Both the position numbers and the translations under genes were made by a program. The notes beneath the pieces were generated by a model. That model was not told the DNA's origin and did not search any database. It worked only from the letters and a program-made list of their open reading frames with translations. From positions 1 through 12,566 of the forward strand of contig JAOXYB010044082.1 in NCBI GenBank assembly GCA_028565635.1: a stretch of DNA of 12,566 nt. The letters are read 5' to 3'. Shown in pieces: positions 1 through 8,258 of the stretch. This DNA is from Phoronis ovalis. Lineage: Eukaryota; Phoronida; Phoronidae. Position 1 is the first letter of the stretch; each line of letters begins with the position of its first letter.

Positions 1-114
1 ATTATATAAGTTTTGCATGACAGATATATCTAGAGAAAGTGCAATGCATCGTATAACATAAATCGACATTTCCTTTAGTATGAAATTAAACTTGAGGACA
101 TAGACTATCCGTTA

Positions 115-242
115 TCATGAAATTACGCTCACTGCGCTAATTTTAGGTAAACGTTCAACAAGTTCGTCATTGTTGTCTTCAGCAATACATTTTTCAGTAC
201 TGTCTTTCAATTTCGGAAATTCACAATAAAAGTCGTTATCAT
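115..242 (-). CDS. Exon 6 of WSC gene: acidic C-terminal tail, stop codon
   Basis: Starting after GTCATGCAG (AG at 244-243), the phase-1 frame reads D-DNDFYCEFPKLK, then CIAEDNNDELVERLPK, then ISAVSVIS and TGA at 115-117. It carries the same acidic E-R-L motif (DELVERLPK) as exons 2-4, which strongly ties it to the gene. It adds cysteines 243 and 255, which with Cys232 could form extra disulfides. No AATAAA is visible on this strand in the 114 bases left after the stop, so the 3' end is not in view. A GTGAGC donor-like site at about 128 would be phase 0, unlike all other junctions, so I prefer the stop. Confidence 0.68.
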
Positions 243-3200
243 CTGCATGACATGTCACTCATACAATTCAAGTAATTAATAATTTAGTTATTTTCTTCAG
301 TCGACATGTTTATGAATAAAATGTATATAGTATCTTACCAATATCATTTCTGCACGAGGACGATTGCGTGTCATAAATAAAATTCCTCCAGGTCCCTCCG
401 CAAGTCTGCGCCTTGTCACCAGTACATGGATGTTTACATTGATTGGCAGGTGCTTTGCCATATTTCCCATATGTATCTCCACAGAAGCACTGTGAATAGA
501 ACTGGACGCCAGCAAATCTATATCCTTTTTTGCTGCAAATACTTATGCATGTCTTTGGTGTCATTGCGCTACTATGTTGAAATACTGCCGAAAGATCACG
601 GGAGTGTTTGTCTATGTAGCAACCGAGAGAATCCCCTATAAAATATTTAATACATTTTACTAATTCAAACATGGAGTAACAAAACATGTAAATTTTATAT
701 TACAATAGATTTTTGTGGACAAGACACAATTACAGATTAACTCGTAAGTTAATTCGGAATACAGAAGCACCATGTATAGAAGTGAATGATCCTCAAATCG
801 AGGTTCTCCTCACTGCAAAGAGCTATGCACTTCTGTGGCGTCATCATTACATTACTATGAAAAAATGCTGGGAGATCACGGGAGGTTTGTTTACATGTAC
901 ATAGCAATACAAAAGTCCCACAGTAGCACGTAATAAGTCGACTATGATCCTTTAATGTCATAGAAGCTGTTTTGCGTGAATGCCATCCTAAATCAAAATA
1001 TGTGGGGGACATAAAATTGTGGTATACATTTTAAATCGGTGGCAGACCAAGAAAATGTTTCTAAAAACGTTGGTTACATTTGCGGTGCTTGTTGTATGTA
1101 AAGGAGACAACTTCTCGCATACAGTACCTGGTAGGGCAGCACGTTTAGCAACAATTTCGTCGTCATCACCTCCGAGTTCAGCAACAATTTCTGCGTCATT
1201 ATCTCCGCGTTCAGCAACAATTTCTTCGTCATTATTTAGCAAAGCCATGTCATCTTCTAATATAAAGAACCATAAAAAATAAATGAAAAAACCAGATCGT
1301 TATATAATTAAAACCTAAAACCACTTCTTTTCGAATTTTCTTTTACCAACATGTGCTAGTCATAATCTAAACACATTTTTATCTCTAGCCTAATTTTTGT
1401 TTGTCCCCTATCCGCTAAAAATTCTAATCATAATTAAATAATTTTATTTTTATATTAACGCACTTTGTATCAATGGGCATTTTGTGTTTGCGCAGAGTAG
1501 ATAAATACTGCACTTCAGTATCTTTAAAAAAACTGAACACAGCTTATGAAAGGTGCCGGATCAAAAATGACAAAAATTTAACATTTCGTTATAAGTTCTT
1601 ACAACCTTAATATGTTTGCTTTCAGTAAACCCATCATCTCAAAATAAGCTATGTTAAATTATAGACGATCACTTAAAGTCACAATTTATCCGAGTCTTTG
1701 TATGCGTTTTCTTTTCCATTTTCAAAATGATTCAGTTTCTTTTTAAAAAGCATTATATACTTTGGCAGTAGTATTAAAACATGTGACTTTGCGCGTGACA
1801 CGTACAGATGCTATCATTTTATCCTGACTAACATCGAATTCTGTGCACTATATATGAAATATGTTTTCTTAAATGATATTATAACATACAGTACGGTCCT
1901 AATATATTACGTATTCCCAGTTATGCTGGTCTCGGATGTTACACATTACGTGCCAATTTTTCATTATTCTTTGTTATTAAAGGGCATAAATTTCTCTCCA
2001 CGTATTTTTTTAGTGTTTTAACATATATATAAAATAATTTAAAAACCGTAATTTTGATATGCAATACTTTGTTTTTTACCTATCAATCAGTTGCTGACAG
2101 GCATAAATTAAATTGGACATAGAATTTGTTAATGGTGTGCACGTATCTGGATGTAATGTCAAACCAACTCTAACCCAAGCCTATCAGCTAACTGATATGG
2201 TTCCCTTTGCACAAATAAATTGACACGTACACCACGTCATACAACATATCATAACTTAATTATTACATATGACGTCATAGCCGATCCAAACAGTCGTCCT
2301 ACTATATATGCTTACTAATCCAAACGAGCTGAATGTAGGTGGCGCTTATTAGAAAAATATTTTTATAGAAAATGCTCTCGTTACAAAATGAACTTGCATA
2401 TATTCAATTTTCTTTTTGGCACTACTAAAATGTACACATAGTATTTTCTCAGCATTATACAGTGAAATATGAGGTTCCAAAACTGTGGTTTTAGCACCAG
2501 TACCTCAAAATGTTTCTGATATCTATTGTACATAAAGTCCGACGGAAGTAAAGTTACGATACATATTACAGTATTTTGCCAAATACGTTTGTATTATGTG
2601 AAATATACAACGAGCAATTGTGAAATAAATGGATTATATCATTTTGCTAAATTTTATAAATGATATACCCTTAATATCTTTAAACAAATCAACCAAGCGT
2701 TCACCAATGCGTCGTTCATCGTTGCTCTCCGATAATTCCTGACCAGCAAAGGGAGACTCGGCATCTTCGTCATCTTGAATTACATCATCTGAAAGTAATG
2801 TATAAAGTCCTAATAATGTAAAGAATAGTATATAGAAAGTGTGTACTATATAAAATTGAACAGATTGGAAAAAATTATATATGAAATCCGGGTGAAACAA
2901 AACAAATGCAAAACTTTGTAATCCTTTGGTTAAATTGTTCAGCATTCCTATTTTATAATGACTTCAATTAGTATTTGTTCCTGAAAAATTGTGAATTCAC
3001 TGTATCTCCTTCCTTGCTGTAAAATAGAATTTAATAGTTTGTGGCATGCATTAATACACATAGAAATGGAAATTTGGGCAAATAATATAACAGTGTATCA
3101 AATTTGGCGTAGTAATCAGAAATATGAACTACTAATGAAACATATGTATATTAATGAATTTTACAAGCCAATGCAATTTTAAGCTATAACAGTGAAATAT

Positions 3201-5899
3201 GGATTCAAGATATTCACAACAAAATGTTTAATCTTGAAAAAGCTAACATCCTTCCATTTGACATTGTTCACAACAAATTTTGCAAATACATACTGGGGTG
3301 CAGCAAATAAGGCTGAACTTGGTCGATACCCAATGACACTAATTGAGTTAACAAAGGGTATGCTCAATTACTGGAGTACAGTAGCTACGTTACCTAACCA
3401 TAGATTAGCTAAACAGGCTACCTTCAAGAGGTAAAAAATACCACCAATTTGATATTGTTAATAAGGAAGTGTCTTACTGACAATAATTTACTCATGGCTC
3501 ACTATTGTTCTAAGTGGAGTTAAGCATGTCTACGACTGACAAAGAGTTCACGACTGAAATAAACAAGTAAGATGTAAACTCCGGACCTAAAAACATTTAA
3601 GTCAGAAATAAAACCCGAATTGTGTACAACATCAATACTTGCTAAACTTAAATACAGGATCCTGACAAAATTTTGAGTCGGAGACCATGATCTGGAGATT
3701 GAGCGTGGAACATGGACTAAACCAAAAGTAACAGCAAGTGAACGGTATTGTAAATTCTATCACAATTCAATAGAGGACGAAGTACATTTTGTAATTAAAT
3801 GTCCAAAGTATAATATTCCAAGGAAAACAATGTATGATAACCTCAAAATCATTATTCCAAATATTTTTCACGTTGATGGAAAAGATGCTTTTTTTTACTC
3901 CTTATAAACACTAATTTATTGACCATTAGCTTGTTTGCTCGCTGCATTATTGAAAGTAGCAGCAGCATATAAAGTCTAAAGGCTTGTTCCCATTGTAGTT
4001 ATATATTCTTTTTAACTGTACAAAGTAATATTCATGCACGTGTACATTATATTATTTGCATTTAATAGTATGTTTGTTCGATTTGGAAGTTTGTAAAATA
4101 GATTGACAATGTAGATTTTATTTAGTTTGTAATTTAATTTTGTAGTGGCCATACAGATGTAAGATTTTCTGTTCCGCGTCAATAAATACTAAATATTATA
4201 AAAATATCTTTACTGTTTAATAACGGTTTAATAAACCTAGTTTGCATTCATGCACAAACCTCTCTGAAATCAATGATTTGCAATAAAAAATATTCACTAA
4301 GAATGTACCATGGCCAACAGGTCTAGCATATATTAAGAAAATTAATAAAATAATGCTTATATTTTAATTATTAGTAGATAAAAAAATTATACAGAAAATA
4401 GGGCTAGTTTACCCATAGTCAATTTTTCTTAATTATCTCGAAAAGCAGTAGAACGATAATCCCTTTATTTGTATATAAAGTGTCGCAAAAATATTGACAC
4501 CAATCAAATCGCAGCTCACAGGGCTAGCAATAGGTGTAACAGCAGATTAATCATGCGCAATCTGCCCTGTCAAAGTTTATCTATAGTCCGCTAAACAAAA
4601 AGTTCCCCGGCGATACATATTCAGATTGAACGATCAATGATAGAATATTGGTGGGCGGCAATGGATCACATAGGGAGAAATTAAAGGCTTTTCTTGGTTT
4701 CCAAAAGTTTCATGACGTAACTCTTTCGCTCTTGTTAAGTTAAAGGAATATAGCAACAATTGACTATGGTTAAGACTTTAGTTGAGACGGTACGGAACAC
4801 TAACGAAAATAAATGTGTCGCATATTATTAAGTAAGATTACCTTTTGTTGACGAGTCAGCTAAGCGTTCTGCAACATCTTCTTCGCTGGTGTCTTCCAAG
4901 ATGTCGGACAGTTTACTAGCAATGTCATCAAAGCTGGTCTTTTCTAATTAGAAAAAGTTTTAAATGTAATACGAGAGATTATTATAATAGTCCTAAGTTA
5001 TATGAAGTCTCATAAGTCACCATCAGAATCAAAGATACCTAATACCTGTTGCCTACACATCAAATTATGACTAATTATCATGTGGATCGTTGCATACATA
5101 ATTTTTCCGATGAAAGTTATATGTTAGCCAGTAGCTTATTATTTGTGACAATATCATAGTGTACGTATGGAATATGTATTTCAAAATTTTGTAATGTCAC
5201 TGTTTTAAATGATTATACAAAGCAGCAACATTTATCATTAAGTAAAATAAATAGCAAGAAAACAAACAATCGTGGCCATAATGCTTCGCTTTATCATAAA
5301 TAATTTATATAATATCATTAAATCGGTCGGTCTATTTTTTTTTTGAAAAGTTACACCGGACTTTTTAGCGTAGGTTGTATGTACGAGGACTATTATGGAT
5401 TGCAATTAGCTGTATTCATTTTATGAGCAGAATAGTGATATCCGGCCGTGATAGTATTGAAAATTGCATAACTCACTAATACAACGTACTTATGTAGCTG
5501 TCTGTATAGAAAGTTGTTATAGTAGTCATTCATCACAAGTATGCAGTTAGGTAACAAAATAAAAATTATATGTAATTACCTCATATATATGTATATATAC
5601 GACTCCCACCAAAAGATCCTGTCGCTGTACATATGATACTTATAGGGATAAAATTATTCTTAGTTGTTTTGGAATTGCATGGGGAACCAAATCTTTTAAG
5701 ATGTACATAATGGAACAATTTTAAATAATATATACTGGATGGCATTTGTGCACATTAACTTGTAGCCTTCAAAAACAACACAATGCAAGTTAAAATTATT
5801 ATTATTAAACGTATATTCGCGAGTTCTCGATCTCTTACCTGCATCAGCCAACAATAGAAATGGCAAAATCAAAACTGTGAACCAAGTCTGTCGCCTCAT
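115..5899 (-). CDS. Secreted acidic-repeat WSC-domain protein, six-exon gene
   Basis: Spliced model join of 5839-5899, 4842-4943, 2669-2788, 1128-1256, 339-635 and 115-242, read on the minus strand; 837 bp, 278 residues. Residues 1-20 are a signal peptide. Residues 21-137 are Cys-free and highly acidic (about 40 Asp/Glu against 12 Lys/Arg by hand count) with a recurring [DE]-x-[IV]-[AG]-E-R-L motif. Lys132-Arg133 is a possible prohormone-convertase site. Residues 138-236 hold one WSC domain; 237-278 are an acidic tail. WSC domains are small disulfide-rich, putative carbohydrate-binding modules of extracellular proteins. Every junction is phase 1 with GT-AG borders, and the split codons give Glu21, Asp55, Glu95, Gly138 and Asp237. 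No known family matches the acidic part. The model is inferred from splice signals and frame continuity, without transcript evidence. The last exon is the least certain: the gene could continue left of the window if a downstream donor is used. Confidence 0.78.
339..635 (-). CDS. Exon 5 of WSC gene: complete WSC domain
   Basis: This symmetric 1-1 exon of 297 bp encodes residues 138-236. The acceptor is ATTTTATAG (AG at 637-636); the donor is G|GTAAGA (GT at 338-337). The eight canonical WSC cysteines are all present: GCY (143), CISIC (167, 171), QCFCG (187, 189), CKHPC (204, 208) and TCGG (216). The family landmarks SRDL, MTP..C, FAGVQF...CFCGDTYG, C...C and the closing NFIYDT are all visible. 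One extra cysteine lies at 232. WSC modules are extracellular and thought to bind glycans. A single complete domain in one symmetric exon fits exon shuffling. This is the most secure call in the window. Confidence 0.93.
757..920 (-). pseudogene. Decayed duplicate of the WSC exon
   Basis: This minus-strand stretch aligns with the first half of the intact WSC exon (about 484-622). Shared blocks include TCCCGTGATCT, the residues SRDL.A.F....MTP..C...C and FY..CFC. The copy is broken. A net 5-base insertion near 880-900 puts the opening Cys-Tyr out of frame with the rest. The bases where the acceptor AG should be read TG or GT. After FYTWCFCIPN an in-frame TAA ends it, and the second half with three conserved cysteines is missing. 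It is best read as an old tandem exon duplication that was inactivated. Confidence 0.8.
1128..1256 (-). CDS. Exon 4 of WSC gene: three 11-residue acidic repeats and a Lys-Arg site
   Basis: This symmetric 1-1 exon of 129 bp encodes residues 95-137. The acceptor is a T-rich tract ending TATATTAG (AG at 1258-1257); the donor is CAG|GTACTG (GT at 1127-1126). After E-DDMALLN come three tandem 11-residue units: NDEEIVAERGD, NDAEIVAELGG and DDDEIVAKRAA. The last unit carries Lys132-Arg133 about ten residues before the first WSC cysteine, a plausible dibasic processing site. The opposite strand also has an 87-codon frame here, which I read as a shadow. Confidence 0.78.
1135..1233 (-). repeat. 33-bp coding tandem repeat, three copies
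   Basis: Three head-to-tail 33-bp units at 1201-1233, 1168-1200 and 1135-1167 keep reading frame. They share the core GAAATTGTTGCT. The first two units are nearly identical; the third is more diverged at its end (AAACGTGCTGCC). They encode the [ND]-D-x-E-I-V-A-[EK] repeats of exon 4. Confidence 0.9.
1257..2668 (-). other. Intron 3 of WSC gene
   Basis: This 1.4-kb, AT-rich intron shows no coding continuity on either strand and no internal repeat that I can see. A CRE-like TGACGTCA lies at 2270-2277, but inside an intron there is no reason to call it functional. Confidence 0.65.
2669..2788 (-). CDS. Exon 3 of WSC gene: acidic module, one E-R-L motif
   Basis: This symmetric 1-1 exon of 120 bp encodes 40 residues, residues 55-94 of the model. 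It opens with D-DVIQDDEDAESPFAG and ends NDERRIGERLVDLFKDIK. The acceptor is CATTACTTTCAG (AG at 2790-2789); the donor is G|GTATAT (GT at 2668-2667). The DERRIGERLVD stretch matches the EEDVAERLAD of exon 2. The longer open frame extending upstream to 2945 is hydrophobic and AT-driven; I read it as intron. Confidence 0.77.
3161..4200 (+). mobile_element. Degraded non-LTR retrotransposon, 3' end (reverse transcriptase C-terminus)
   Basis: Broken plus-strand frames carry LINE C-terminal landmarks in the right order. AILSYNSEIW at about 3173-3202 matches the usual L-Y-G-S-E-I-W-G segment. Then come LPFDIVHNKFCKYILG, ending near 3296, and, after a frameshift, AELGRYPM...LNYW...LPNHRLAKQA up to about 3420. 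Further on, the Cys/His tail reads ERYCKFYHN..EDEVHFVIKCPKYN..R (about 3740-3830). The frame is interrupted by stops at several places. A 3' untranslated part ends near an AATAAA at about 4181. It lies antisense inside intron 2 of the WSC gene. I cannot assign the clade; the 5' part is absent, as in most truncated LINE copies. Confidence 0.75.
4413..4769. mobile_element. Candidate piggyBac-like MITE, 357 bp
   Basis: The left end begins CCATAGTCAATTTT and the right end, reverse-complemented, begins CCATAGTCAATTGTT, so about 14 of 15 terminal bases agree. The right end is followed by TTAA (4770-4773) and the left is preceded by TTAC (4409-4412), consistent with a TTAA target-site duplication that lost one base. 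No transposase frame lies inside, so it would be non-autonomous. The interior is more GC-rich than its surroundings. The superfamily is inferred only from the TTAA and the short CC-starting ends. Confidence 0.5.
4842..4943 (-). CDS. Exon 2 of WSC gene: acidic module, one E-R-L motif
   Basis: This symmetric 1-1 exon of 102 bp encodes 34 residues, E-KTSFDDIASKLSDILED followed by TSEEDVAERLADSSTK. The acceptor is a pyrimidine-rich tract ending CTAATTAG (AG at 4945-4944). The donor is G|GTAATC (GT at 4841-4840), somewhat weak. The module is Cys-free and acidic, probably helical or disordered. Its EEDVAERLAD segment recurs in related form in exons 3, 4 and 6, which is the main reason to accept it as coding. 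The exon is too short to show up as an ATG-initiated reading frame. Confidence 0.75.
4944..5838 (-). other. Intron 1 of WSC gene
   Basis: An 895-bp AT-rich intron containing an (AT)-rich simple stretch around 5581-5601 and a T run near 5336. No convincing extra exon was found; two exon-like stretches (near 5015-5030 and 5588-5632) contain a stop in the required phase. Confidence 0.6.
5839..5899 (-). CDS. Exon 1 of WSC gene: signal peptide
   Basis: The ATG at 5897-5899 opens residues 1-20: MRRQTWF, then a hydrophobic core TVLILPFLLL, then ADA before a Gly or Glu. This is a textbook signal peptide with an A-x-A type cleavage site. The exon ends at a strong donor, G|GTAAGA (GT at 5838-5837), one base into a codon. 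The open frame runs on past the donor to 5696, but that part is low-complexity and looks intronic. A TATA box and initiator sit just upstream, so this is most likely the first exon. Ending a signal-peptide exon in phase 1 is typical of animal extracellular modular proteins. Confidence 0.85.
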
Positions 5900-5954
5900 C
5901 TCGATTTTCTAATTACAACACATGTAGCTTGCTTGAGAGGAAAATTCCGAAACA

Positions 5955-5988
5955 AACTGAAATGTTGTAAAGCTGAACTATTCTTATA
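5955..5988 (-). promoter_or_regulatory. Core promoter of WSC gene: TATA box plus initiator
   Basis: On the minus strand TATAAGAA begins at 5988. A perfect TCAGTTT initiator has its A at 5958, exactly 30 bases downstream, the usual TATA-to-start spacing. This implies a 5' UTR of about 59 nt before the ATG at 5899. The signals are seen directly; use as a promoter is inferred. Confidence 0.5.
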
Positions 5989-5989
5989 G

Positions 5990-6482
5990 GATCCCGCAAA
6001 GATAAAAAAAATTGTTTTTGTCACGATTTGACTCGTAAATCATTAAAGGGAATCTATCTGTTCCTTAGTTCTAGTAAACGCTTATTTTTTTACGTGGAAT
6101 CGTGACTTTACGCCTGAGAGATCGCTGAAAAAGGTATACTTATTTTAATCTGTTGTGCCGCACCCATGCAGGTGTAAGGGATCAAAATGTCCCAGTTGAT
6201 TGAGGTTGCATGAAGTTGACACAAGTCAGCGATATTATATTTGGTCAAGTTTTATATAAAACTGTAAGATTCAATTATTCATCATTTCCCATGTTCGCAC
6301 AATAACATGAGAAAAATTTGGTGTAAAGGTTAAATTTTACATGTAGGAATGTTCCTAATGTGTGTGCGTGTGTTCACTACCTGTTTGACATGCCCTGTGT
6401 AAAATAACTGTTTATTACTTGATCTTTTTGTTACCTTTTCATTGTGAGCCATTCACATGTTTTATTAATCAGGGAGCTTTTT
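5990..6482. other. Upstream region of WSC gene
   Basis: About 490 bp between the core promoter and the duplicated block. It is AT-rich with a short GT-rich stretch (TGTGTGCGTGTG near 6360). No ORF or repeated counterpart in this window was recognised. Confidence 0.5.
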
Positions 6483-7266
6483 AACATCTGCATTGTGATT
6501 TTTGAAGGAGTAACGTTAAAATTGAAATACCTGGTTTATATAACAAAGGATTAACCATATATTTAAAAAACCAAAGATAAAATTTCATTTGAACTGTTGT
6601 TTTTTTTGCTGAATTGCATGCACAAAATCAAAGTGTTAATCAATCTGTTGTTACTGTTGGACACCTGAAATAAAATGCTTTTTCTGCACATGCATGATCT
6701 CGAGTAATTCTGAAACAACTGCTGCAAAAAAAAATAAACACATGTATTAACTTTTAAATACATGTAAAAAAATGTCTCGATTTTTTTTTATTTTGAGGCA
6801 TTTTATCATTGTGGTAAAGTACTTTTCAAAAAGAGTAATAGATAAATGGAATCCGTGTTATGACATAAAATAAAACTAAAATGTAATGGCGTAATATAAA
6901 TAAAAGTGTATCAACATGAAATAAAACTAAATCATATATAGGGACAGATCAAGGAAGCCCCGGTACAAAACCCTAACACTAGTGATCAGAGATAAGATAA
7001 TTATGCAAATTTGCACTATTTCGTAAAAGCAAAGGAATTAAAATATAGATATACATGTATTCTACTTTCTTCTTATTTTTGGAGGCATTTTTAAATCAGG
7101 CTATGCTACGCACACACAAATTTAACCACATCTCGTCTTCCGTATCTCCTATCTGACTGACCGTTTTAAATGTTGGCTACAAAACAATTATCTTTTGACC
7201 TTGAAGAAGATCATGTTTTGTGGTGTAACCTACTTACTAAAGCACGACACCAAACAATATGTACAT
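6483..7266. repeat. Direct duplication, copy 1 (784 bp)
   Basis: It starts AACATCTGCATTGTGA and ends CAAACAATATGTACAT. The same sequence recurs from 7272 with roughly 97% identity in the blocks compared by eye; there are single substitutions and a 4-base TGCA difference near 6690. It contains one 52-bp unit (6956-7007). The copies are adjacent, separated only by GTTAA, which suggests a local tandem duplication more than two independent insertions. No coding frame is conserved between copies. Confidence 0.92.
6740..6765. repeat. Short inverted repeat conserved in both duplicate copies
   Basis: ACATGTATTAA and TAAATACATGT form a stem with 10 of 11 pairs around a CTTT loop. Copy 2 keeps it at 7524-7551 with a 2-base insertion. 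It may be only a feature of this AT-rich, CATGTA-rich DNA. Confidence 0.55.
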
Positions 7267-7271
7267 GTTAA

Positions 7272-8258
7272 AACATCTGCATTGTGATATTTGAAGGAGT
7301 ACCGTTAAAATTGAAATACCTGGTTTATATAACAAAGGATTAATCATATATTTAAAAAAACAAAGATAAAATTTCATTTGAACTGTTGTTTTTTTTGCTG
7401 AATTGCATGCACAAAATTAAAGTGTTAATCAATCTGTTGTTACTGTAGGACACCTGAAATAAAATGCTTTTTCTGCACATGATCTCGAGTAATTCTGAAA
7501 CAACTGCTGCAAAAAAAAATAAACACATGTATTATAACTTTTAAATACATGTAAAAAAAATTCTCGATTTTTTTTTATTTTGAGGCATTTTATCATTATG
7601 GTAAAGTACTTTTCAAAAAGAGTAATAGATAAATGGAATCCGTGTTATGACGTAAAATAAAACTAAAATGTAATGGCGTAATATAAACAAAAGTGTATCA
7701 ACATGAAATAAAACTAAATCATATATACAGCTCAAGGAAGCCCCGGTACAAAACCCTAACACCAGTGATCAGAGATAAGATAATTATGCAAGCCCCGGTA
7801 CAAAACCCTAACACCAGTGATTAGAGATAAGATAATTATGCCAGCCCTGGTACAAAACCCTAACACCATTGATCAGAGATAAGATAATTATGCAAGCCCC
7901 GGTACAAAACCCTAACACTAGTGATCCGAGATAAGATAATTATGCCAGCCCCGGTACAAAACCCTAACACTAGTGATCAGAGATAAGATAATTATGCAAA
8001 TTAGCACTATTTCGTAAAAGCAAAGGAATTAAAATATAGATATACATGTATTCTACTTTCTTCTTATTTTTTGGAGGCATTTTTAAATCAGGCTATGCTA
8101 TGCACACACAAATTTAACCACATCTCGTCTTCCGTATCTCCTATCTGACTGACCGTTTTAAATGTTGGCTACAAAACAATTATCTTTTGACCTTGAAGAA
8201 GATCATGTTTTGTGGTGTAACCTACTTACTAAAGCACGACACCAAACAATATGTACAT
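7272..8258. repeat. Direct duplication, copy 2 (987 bp)
   Basis: This is the second copy of the block at 6483-7266, longer by about 200 bp because the internal 52-bp unit is present five times instead of once. The flanking halves align from end to end, including the poly-A, poly-T and ATACATGTATTC landmarks. Confidence 0.92.
7739..7998. repeat. 52-bp tandem repeat, five units
   Basis: Five units of exactly 52 bp lie at 7739-7790, 7791-7842, 7843-7894, 7895-7946 and 7947-7998. Each starts AGCCCCGGTACAAAACCCTA (AGCCCTGG in unit 3) and ends GATAAGATAATTATGCA or ...GCC. They differ by only a few substitutions, so expansion is recent. A single unit occupies the homologous place in copy 1 (6956-7007). 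Confidence 0.95.

Larger units (their letters stand above)
2789..4841 (-). other. Intron 2 of WSC gene, filled with transposon remnants
   Basis: This is the largest intron, about 2.05 kb. It holds a plus-strand non-LTR retrotransposon fragment and a TIR element, both listed separately. Between about 2800 and 3160 I see only AT-rich sequence; the plus-strand frame at 2991-3182 has no recognisable motif. Confidence 0.65.

Noticed and set aside
1019-1282. Plus-strand frame with an N-terminal stretch (MFLKTLVTFAVLVV) resembling a signal peptide, followed by a Ser-rich repeat.
   Set aside because: It lies antisense to exon 4 of the WSC gene. The repeat is explained by the in-frame 33-bp units of the minus strand, which also has matching splice sites and related modules in other exons.
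2270-2277. Perfect CRE-like palindrome TGACGTCA.
   Set aside because: A single 8-bp site deep in an intron with no supporting neighbours; chance is sufficient.
2991-3182. Plus-strand 63-codon frame just before the LINE fragment.
   Set aside because: It does not show reverse-transcriptase motifs and is out of frame with the recognisable LINE segment that begins at about 3173.
5005-5035. Minus-strand stretch after GTATTAG reading GIFDSDGDL, resembling a calcium-binding loop.
   Set aside because: A TGA follows after nine residues, there is no donor, and no second loop is present.
5588-5632. Minus-strand 45-base stretch between ACAG and G|GTAATT that looks like a small exon.
   Set aside because: In phase 1, required by the neighbouring exons, it contains a stop; it is mostly (AT)-rich simple sequence.
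7739-7998. CCCTAA in each 52-bp unit, suggesting interstitial telomere repeats.
   Set aside because: Only one hexamer per 52 bp, never in tandem, so it is a chance part of the unit.
7739-7998. Regular array considered as CRISPR.
   Set aside because: The units are contiguous with no variable spacers, and the context is an animal genome.
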